A stretch of 64,000 bases of DNA from Ctenosaura bakeri (lineage: Eukaryota; Chordata; Lepidosauria; Squamata; Iguanidae): assembly GCA_948474755.1 (NCBI GenBank), contig CAOLHI010001471.1, positions 62,001 to 126,000 on the forward strand, given 5' to 3'. Position 1 is the stretch's first letter. Each line of letters opens with the position of its first letter. The notes under the pieces are model-generated. The model ran no database searches and was not told the DNA's origin. It saw only the letters and a program-made list of their open reading frames with translations. Position numbers and translations under genes: made by a program. This document shows positions 1 through 64,000 of this stretch, in pieces.

Positions 1-316
1 AGAGGTGAAAGCCCTGATAATGGCAACTGAATGGGTGCCACAACCTCCTATAGCAGAGGTAGTCATAGTGTGGCCCATGGGTCACAGGCAGCACCTAAAT
101 CCCATTTTTTTTTTTTTTGGCCCTACAACCCCCTGCCAGACCTCCTATGCCCCCTCTTTCTTTTTTCTAAAAGTGCACTTTTTGTACAATTTCTGCTCCA
201 AGTCATGCAGAAAGGCCCTCAAATATGTGAAAACATACAAAAACACCCTACCTCAACTCCCAAAGAAACTCCAAACCCTGCAGCACCCACAAATGTGTAG
301 ATTTTCCTTTGAAGTT

Positions 317-375
317 CCTCTCAAAATGGCAACAGGGAGTGATGCAAGATCTTTTCCTGTCACCATTTTGAGAGG
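317..375. repeat. Short inverted repeat
   Basis: Two 20-nt arms (317-336 and 356-375) are complementary at 18 of 20 positions around a 19-nt loop, based on CTCTCAAAATGG. It is probably a remnant of a foldback DNA element. The surrounding 1-480 has homopolymer runs and no recognised gene. Confidence 0.5.
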
Positions 376-412
376 GACTGCAGAGGAAAATGGAGGTCTT
401 TGATTTTGTTGT

Positions 413-434
413 ATGTGTGTGTGTGTGGGGGGGG
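413..434 (+). repeat. (GT)n followed by a G run
   Basis: A short GT dinucleotide tract runs into eight G residues. It is a simple repeat. Confidence 0.8.
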
Positions 435-1149
435 TGGCCTGGGAGGAGATCTGAGGTAATTGGCCCCTTCCTCATAGTTGTCTGCTTGTCCTACAACCTG
501 GGTGACATTGCATCAGTTCATAGGCTCACTCCTGAGCCATTGTTTGGGGGAGATGTATGGTAAGCTACATTGCAAGAAACATAGCAGTCACCAGACTATT
601 TATAATAGTCATGTGGTGGACAAAGAAATGTAAAAGCAGAAAGAAAGCCACTGATCTTGGTGCTGGTAATCCAAGGACATCCCCATGACTGATATTTGTA
701 GCAACTGTCTCCCACCTCTCTGAGGACTTTTTGAAGACAACATTCCTCTTCGTTTTCATGCCCTGTGCCTACAAAAGCTGGAATTTTTCCACTCAGCTAA
801 TTTTCTACATGTGTTAGAGTAAACCACTATGAACATTTGTATATAAAAATGTTATCATGAGAATCAGCCCCTAGGTTTCAAAAGATATTTTTTTAAAAAA
901 AAATATCTCCCCTCTGAATAAAGGCATCATATTCAACTATGTATTCTGGCCATTCATCAACAATCGCAGCCTCTTCCCAGGCATATGATCCAAGAAAGCT
1001 TGATGGAACTCCTAACTTTAAATAACGTCACCTATATATTTATTTTCCAGAAATGCACAAACATTTTCTATGAATATATTCCAGAGCCTCCACCATTCTG
1101 GTGACCACAAGCACTGCAGACATTTTAGGCTGTCTGCCACCTTTTGAAG

Positions 1150-1199
1150 CCATAAGGAGAAAATGGTTCACGGACCACTACTTTGACTAGCACTGCTGT
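1150..1199. mobile_element. Terminal fragment of a hAT-like element
   Basis: The segment ends CTTTGACTAGCACTGCTG, nearly the same as the right end of the element at 3660-4053. Only this end is recognised. Confidence 0.45.
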
Positions 1200-1240
1200 A
1201 TGTAGCTGCTCTGAGTCCTATTTTGGGAGAAAGTCATAAC

Positions 1241-1268
1241 AAAATAAAATAAAATAAAATAAAATAAA
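1241..1268 (+). repeat. (AAAAT)n microsatellite
   Basis: A pure AAAAT pentamer repeat of about 5.5 units. Confidence 0.9.
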
Positions 1269-2064
1269 GAGATTGGCTTTTTTTCTGACAAAAATTTGCT
1301 AGATTTGGAAAAAGTGACAGGTAAAAGGTATTACTTTTTACAGCTTTAAATTTGCTTTGTTACTGGACTTCTGACAGGCAAGCGGATAGACATTCTAGGC
1401 TGAAGTCCTGCAGCAAAGAAGAACTTTCACGGCAAAAGCGGTGGCCAGAGGGATCTCTGGCTGGAGAAACTCCCACTGGATTAAAGGGAGAGTAGAAGAT
1501 CAACCATTAGGGTCTGGAATTCCCATTACTTGTGCTCATTTTTGAGTAAATGCATTGTGAGTGGGAAAGACTGAGGGAGTGACATCTTTTGCTCTTGCCA
1601 TGAAATGCAGCTGTTTGGATCTAAGGATCTGACCGTCCTATACCAGCAACCTGTTTTTTAAAAGAAAACTCTTAAATAAATATTTGGAATTATAAAAGTG
1701 AAGAATTCCTCTGATTGAAATGGAACAATTGAGCCTCTCCAGTCACCTTCTTTCTGCTATGAAGAGCTGAGTAAATGTATTTACTCCACAAATAAATTAG
1801 AAAAGTAGGGCTTGATGTCTTTAAAAAAGAATAATTCAGGAACTCAGTGAATACACTGAATTTTATTTTATTTGTAAGATGGAATTGGATGTTAATAAGA
1901 GCACAGTGTGAGGAAGTACAGACATCTATTTCATGTTGATAAGACTGTCTTGCTGGCAGCTTTAGGCTAGACAAGAGAGCAGTGAGTTGTTAGCTCTGAA
2001 ACTGCTGGATTGATTGAATGAAAGATAGAACCTTCCCAGGATCTCTCAGGACTTCTTAAAATAG

Positions 2065-2307
2065 ATGATGGAGGAACTGTGTTTGGAACGTCTGTACTTG
2101 AAGAGCAATACGATAAAGGCCTTGAGGAATGAAATTGGCAAAATCAAGGAAGAACTGTGGGGACATATAAGACAAGAGGGGGACATAGAAGTTAGCAATA
2201 TGGAAGTGAAGGAGGTTGAAAGTCATATGGAGAGACAAATTCAAATTAACTCAGTGGAAGGATTAGCTACTGAATTGAGGGAGATGTATGGCCAAAAATA
2301 TTTGTGA
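2065..2307 (+). other. Unrecognised 80-codon ORF, coiled-coil-like
   Basis: The open frame is rich in Glu, Lys and Leu (for example NEIGKIKEELWGHIRQ) and could form a coiled coil. It has no splice partners that I can see and is not recognised. It may be the remnant of a retroelement first ORF or gag-like region. It lies outside the MEGF6 exons and on the opposite strand. Treat it as tentative. Confidence 0.25.
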
Positions 2308-2710
2308 AAAGGGATTACAGTCCAAGGGGGAGAGAGGGGGTAAGGCTAATCTGAAAATGATTTGTACTGATGAAGCTAAATTGATTTAGTGTACATGACT
2401 GAAGGTGATGAGAGAAAGATGATTTAAAAAGGGCTCTATTTCAGGACAATAATTCTAAAATACCTAGTGGGAAGGAACTCAAAATAGTAGTAAAGGGCAA
2501 GGAAGGGCATGTGAGACCTGTGTGTGTATGTGTGTTTGTGAAATCCATAGATAGAATAGTTGAATAGGAAAAGGGAAGTTAAATTCAAAGTGAAACAGAT
2601 TTGGCTGACGTTTGGTTATTGAATGGTTAAAGATACAAGACAATGAAAACTGGATTCGGTAAATAAATGCTATAAAGGATTTTACAATATAAACTGGTAT
2701 AGAAATATTT

Positions 2711-2938
2711 GATGGCGCAGTGGTTAAATGCCAGTACTGCAAGCCACAAGGTTGTAAGTTCGATCCTGCCGGGCTCCAAGGTTGACTCAGCCTTCCATTC
2801 TTTCGCAGGTCGGTAAAATGAGTACCCAGCTTGTTGGGGGCATGTATAGAAATGTTTCTAAATACATGCTATTTGTAAGTTGTTCGCCGCCTCGATCCAT
2901 ATGGAGAGGCGGGATACAAATAAATAATACTAATAAAA
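2711..2938 (+). mobile_element. tRNA-headed SINE with GC-rich LINE-like tail
   Basis: The left end resembles a tRNA-type Pol III promoter: an A box in GATGGCGCAGTGG and a B box GTTCGATCC at 2758-2766. The body includes GGTAAAATGAGTACCCAGC. The right end has a CGCCTC...GAGGCGGG stem, then ATACAAATAAATAA, the kind of end borrowed from L2/CR1 LINEs. It is a SINE and not a tRNA gene. Confidence 0.8.
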
Positions 2939-3659
2939 ATTTAGTGATTCCATACAACATGTAACAGATGAACAGTTTTAATTAGTGAAAATATTATGTA
3001 ATCCAGTCAGCAAGTACCACTGAGCATTAACATCATATGTGATGGAATGTTATAGAAAGTAATATTGAGATACTATGCTAGATATGCTAATCTTTGATAG
3101 AATTAAGGTCATTTACTTTTTCTTCTTAGAAAGAATGAATTGGGGAAGAGGAAGAAGAGTGGCTTGAATCAATGTGACTGTTATAATCTGTTTAAAGAAA
3201 GGATGGAAGACAATATTTTTCTTTTTCTCTTTCTTTTTTTTTTCTATTTTTAAATTTCTAATCCATATGTTCCAAGGTTTTTTATGTAGTTTTTTTTTCC
3301 TTTTCACTATGTTTTTGTAGAGTTTAAATATTTTTTAGAAATTATTAATAAGGATATATTAAAAAAAGGAAATTCGCTTTGTTATTTTGGGAACATAACT
3401 TCATTTGGCATAAAATGGAGCTACAAGTTCCCAAACTCTATGGAACATCTGAACTCTAAGGAACCTTTTGGTTTTGCCCATTTCCGACAGTCAAGTAAAA
3501 ACAAACAAATAAAACTCCAGCCTAAACAGTAGGAACAAATTAGTAAATTATTTTGCCCAGTCCTCTACCATGTCAATCTGACATACAACACTTGCTCTCA
3601 TAAAAAGAAGTGGGAAAGAGAAAGCAGGACCAGGAATTATGATGATAATTACTGGACAT

Positions 3660-4053
3660 TAGTGCTTCTCAAACTCTCTGATGTGGGGGACTAGCTTTTG
3701 TCCCCCTAATGTGCCATGTAACAGTAACATATTTGTGCCTAATGTCTTTAACACCTCGACCTTTTCTGCACTACACTGTTATAGTGATATTATTCCTTTT
3801 CCAACTTCCTGTGGAATGCTGGGGTTTGTGGTTTACTGAAGCCAAAGAGCTCTCTGGCTGAGAATTCTAAATACTCCTCCCTAAACTGCAAACCCCAGGA
3901 TTCCATAGGATGTTGAAAGTGGAATAATAGCACTATAACTGTATAGTATGGAAATTGACTGTCTTTCTTTCCTGGAAACCTTCCACAGAGTGGCAGCCAA
4001 TGGCTCATGTACCAGACTCATTCAACAGACCACTTCTTTGACTAACACTGCTG
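3660..4053. mobile_element. hAT-like nonautonomous element, interrupted by a MITE
   Basis: The left end reads AGTGCTTCTCAAACTCTC and the right end TTGACTAACACTGCTG, imperfect terminal inverted repeats of a hAT type. A related copy at 12610 shares the phrases TAACATAyTTGTG and TCTTTCTTTCCTGGAAAC. In the present copy these phrases are separated by the hairpin MITE at 3759-3955, so the MITE inserted later. Confidence 0.6.
3759..3955. mobile_element. Hairpin MITE (copy 1)
   Basis: This is an inverted-repeat element. The left arm reads CTGCACTACACTGTTATAG and the right arm AGCACTATAACTGTATAGTA. Internal arms repeat CTGTGGAATGCTGGGG against CCCCAGGATTCCATAGG. It belongs to the same family as the copies at 15254, 23918 and 34547. 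It has no coding capacity. Confidence 0.75.
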
Positions 4054-4893
4054 TACCTGCTACATATTTTTTGGAAGGAATTCTGAAGGGAATAAATACA
4101 TGAACACCTTGTCTTAAACTATTTATTCATCACTGTAGAAGAGAAAATTTCTATAAACCATTTCAACTGGTATTTTCAAAAAATAGGGCTTCAGGGAAAA
4201 AAATGAAAAACAACAACAACATGGGCCCTAGGAGTTCTAAGAGTGACTTGAACAATTTACACAGCAAAATGAGGTGGGAATAAGGTTAGAATCTTCAAGG
4301 GTAGAACAGGTTGCACCATTTCAGATGGTTGGTGCTAGTTTGCATTTTTGAGCGCTTCCTAATCCACCATGAACTGGCTGTATCTTTTCTCTCTATGGGT
4401 GCAAAAAGTGGGACACTTTAAGCAGGAAACGTTTGGGCAGGAAAAGGTATTTGGTTTATTAGCCCTTTCCTTCTATCTATTCACCTCCTAAACTTGCAGC
4501 TATAACAGTTGCTGTGTGGATAGCATTACTATATAGCTGAATTATTACATGGCATTGGATTTGCACTCAGGAGTACTCAAAGTTTTCTTCTTGCTGTTCC
4601 ATTTCTACTGAGGAAAGATAATAAAGTTCTTTCCTAGCCTCCAGAATAATATTTTCCCCCTAAGCCTTATATGACAGTTGCCTTTCAGTAAAAAAGAAAA
4701 ATCTGTCATTGTATGTCACATATATCTTCCGTTTATGGCAATAAAACTTTTTTTCTGCATGGGTGGAAAATGGCTTGCAGCTTAAAATAGTACTGTCACT
4801 CCATGATTGTTGCATCATTTGGCTTCAAGTTTTAAACCAGTTAAGTGTAAAAACAGGAAGAACACCATGGCCAGTGTTTTCCCATGATCTTAC

Positions 4894-63790
<58,897 letters not shown>

Positions 63791-64000
63791 CTGAAAAGAG
63801 ATAAGCCAGGCGTACTTGTCAGTTAGATATATGAACTCAAACAATGGCATCTGTTTTCCACAAGAGAGAACAGTGTTGGTCATGGTTCACACATTATGGA
63901 TCACTAAACAAGAGGGTACCTGAAAAATCACCTACCCCATAGTAGGGTGATTCACTCATTACTCCTGTGTGCATCATATTTCTGTCGAAATTACTGCTCC

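Noticed and set aside
2711..2783. A possible tRNA gene (A and B boxes present)
   Set aside because: The tRNA-like part continues without a break into a SINE body and tail, and it does not fold as a complete tRNA by eye.

Overview
The window is vertebrate nuclear DNA. It carries part of one split gene on the minus strand, embedded in AT-rich, repeat-laden introns. The repeats are CR1 LINEs, a Bov-B/RTE LINE with SINEs sharing its 3' tail, a 5S-rRNA-headed SINE, a tRNA-headed SINE with a (CCGCC...GGCGGG) tail, hAT and Tigger-like DNA elements, hairpin MITEs and many microsatellites. This mix points to a squamate reptile, most likely a lizard. The species cannot be resolved from the sequence alone.

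The gene is recognised as MEGF6 (multiple EGF-like domains 6). Fifteen exons lie on the minus strand between 63790 and 4894. Each encodes exactly one EGF module of the eight-cysteine, laminin-like type (42-44 codons), has AG/GT splice sites and is in phase 1 at both ends. Together they make 1938 nt, or 646 codons, with no stop or frameshift. The last eight modules (33978 down to 4894) line up one for one with the C-terminal modules of mammalian MEGF6 as I remember it, including three of the split junction residues. The signal peptide, EMI domain and calcium-binding EGF repeats lie beyond 64000. The expected final EGF module and C-terminal tail are not visible in the 4.9 kb below the last exon, so they probably lie before position 1.

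Layout from the 5' end of the gene (high coordinates): EGF modules A-D at 63.7, 62.7, 61.5 and 56.5 kb; a 17.3 kb intron with CR1 copies, a split Bov-B copy holding a solo LTR, and a CR1 copy holding a 1.2 kb hAT-like element; modules E-I clustered at 39.1-32.0 kb; an 18.3 kb intron with a degenerate 3 kb Bov-B/RTE LINE, an L1 fragment, SINEs and a Tigger-like element; modules J-O at 13.7-4.9 kb; then 4.9 kb of repeat-rich sequence.

No second host gene, functional RNA gene or CRISPR array is supported. The most informative observations are: an extra (ninth) cysteine in module M; a family of near-palindromic MITEs caught inside three other transposons; a 297 bp imperfect foldback element at 33.2-33.5 kb; and two nested insertions whose boundaries are fixed by target-site duplications.
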